From Paraglaciecola sp. L1A13 (GTDB taxonomy: Bacteria; Pseudomonadota; Gammaproteobacteria; Enterobacterales; Alteromonadaceae), in NCBI RefSeq assembly GCF_009796745.1, contig NZ_CP047024.1, positions 3,844,001-3,908,000 of the forward strand: a stretch of 64,000 bases of DNA, given 5' to 3'. The translations under genes were made by a program, and so were the position numbers. The stretch's first letter is position 1. Each line of letters opens with the position of its first letter. Of the stretch, positions 63,279-64,000 are shown piece after piece. The notes under the pieces are model-generated. The model did not search any database. It was not told the DNA's origin and saw only the letters and a program-made list of their open reading frames with translations.

Positions 63279-64000
63279 TTAAAAACGTGCTTGTGCGTTA
63301 AATGCAGCTGTGCGTGGTGCACCAATCCAAGCTGATTGACCTGCAATACCGCCTAGATAACTTTCATCAAACATATTGTTTACGGTGAAACGTAAATCAA
63401 TCGATTGAATTCCTTGTATCGGTGCATCTAAGCTGACACCAGCATAAAAGTCAGTGACTAAATAAGCTTCAGCAACTTGGGTATTCGCCGCATCGATAAA
63501 ACGATCGTCAACCCATTTAGTTGAGGCACCGATGAAGTAATTACCACGTGTCCAATCAAGGGATACAACAGCCATGTTTTCAGGAGAACCAAAGACGGTA
63601 TTACCTTCAGGGAAATCAATTGAACCGTCTGTGTATTCAGAATCATTGTATGTGTAAGAACTATATACAGATAACTCATCAGTCACATTGAACGACAACG
63701 ATGCTTCGAAACCTGATGATTCAATACCCCCTACGTTGACGTAACTACCATTAGTACCAATAAGGTAATCGATGCCATCCGGTGAATCAGGGGCAATAAA
63801 GGTTAAACGGTTATCAAATTTGATACTGTAGTAGGTCAAGCTCGCATTAATGTTTTGCGAAACATAACGTAAGCCCACATCGACATTTTCTGCCGTTTCT
63901 GGCTCTACTTGGGTCAACGTCGACGCATCACGCTCAAGTACGGTATCTTTAATCGCCGCGAAGTTCTCTGCGTAACCCGCGAATACTTCTAAGCCATCAA
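63279..64000 (-). CDS. TonB-dependent receptor, C-terminal part (runs off the window)
   Basis: The frame is open to the window end, so only the C-terminal 240 or so residues of the barrel are seen. Typical strands are NVGGIESSGFEASLSFNVT and RFTVNNMFDESYLGG, the latter being the conserved C-terminal NLFD-type motif, and the protein ends NAQARF. The plug and TonB box lie outside. The two phosphatase genes downstream suggest a phosphorus-containing substrate, but iron chelates are equally possible from this fragment alone. Confidence 0.85.
   Translation of the reverse strand, partial: DGLEVFAGYAENFAAIKDTVLERDASTLTQVEPETAENVDVGLRYVSQNINASLTYYSIKFDNRLTFIAPDSPDGIDYLIGTNGSYVNVGGIESSGFEASLSFNVTDELSVYSSYTYNDSEYTDGSIDFPEGNTVFGSPENMAVVSLDWTRGNYFIGASTKWVDDRFIDAANTQVAEAYLVTDFYAGVSLDAPIQGIQSIDLRFTVNNMFDESYLGGIAGQSAWIGAPRTAAFNAQARF

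Overview
The window is chromosomal DNA from a marine gammaproteobacterium of the order Alteromonadales, most like the Paraglaciecola/Glaciecola/Alteromonas group. This rests on gene content and order: fimV-asd-pdxB, yejK/yejL-yejM, fabB-mnmC-yfcL-epmC, a VC2046/SO_2500-family gene, several outer-membrane receptors and porins, and moderate-to-low GC with frequent TTG or GTG starts. I see no rRNA, tRNA, CRISPR array, transposase or phage gene.

Layout. 1-7.1 kb: the tail of a DUF481 outer-membrane protein; a minus-strand set of cupredoxin-type protein, a decayed sensor gene and an outer-membrane protein; then a very large FimV/HubP-like protein with nested repeats. 7.4-9.7 kb: asd and pdxB. 9.9-16.3 kb: an alpha/beta hydrolase and class II aldolase pair divergent from a Crp/Fnr-type regulator, then an OprC-like copper TonB receptor followed by a RegB/RegA-like two-component pair. 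16.3-20.6 kb: a DUF1294 gene and an operon of beta-barrel protein, periplasmic protein and GGDEF-EAL protein. 21-28.5 kb: DHH phosphoesterase, VC2046-family gene, M23 peptidase with a two-domain PTPS-like protein, yejK, yejL-yejM and rlmA.

29-36.1 kb holds the most interesting locus: a transglutaminase-like protein, an MFS transporter, a zinc-ribbon metallopeptidase, the proteasome-like protease Anbu, a circularly permuted ATP-grasp enzyme and an alpha-E protein. These are the parts of a predicted but biochemically undefined peptide-tagging or peptide-synthesis system. 36.1-48.6 kb is mostly housekeeping: fabB, mnmC, yfcL, an ATP-NAD-kinase-like gene, epmC, a CBM9-like protein, a thioesterase, a retropepsin-like protease, a RIO-like kinase and a Pseudomonas-type dapD. 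48.7-51.4 kb is an arsenic operon (arsR, arsC, arsH, acr3).

51.6-58.7 kb looks more accessory: MscS channel, RNase H-like protein, a heptamer tandem repeat, an AT-rich acyltransferase gene, small membrane and lipoprotein genes, a truncated DUF1080 remnant, MipA/OmpV and DUF1439 proteins. 58.9-64 kb carries an O-acetylhomoserine sulfhydrylase-like gene, a DUF2306 protein, two secreted phosphatase-superfamily enzymes and the 3' part of a TonB-dependent receptor gene that runs off the window, which together suggest uptake of phosphorus or phosphoesters.
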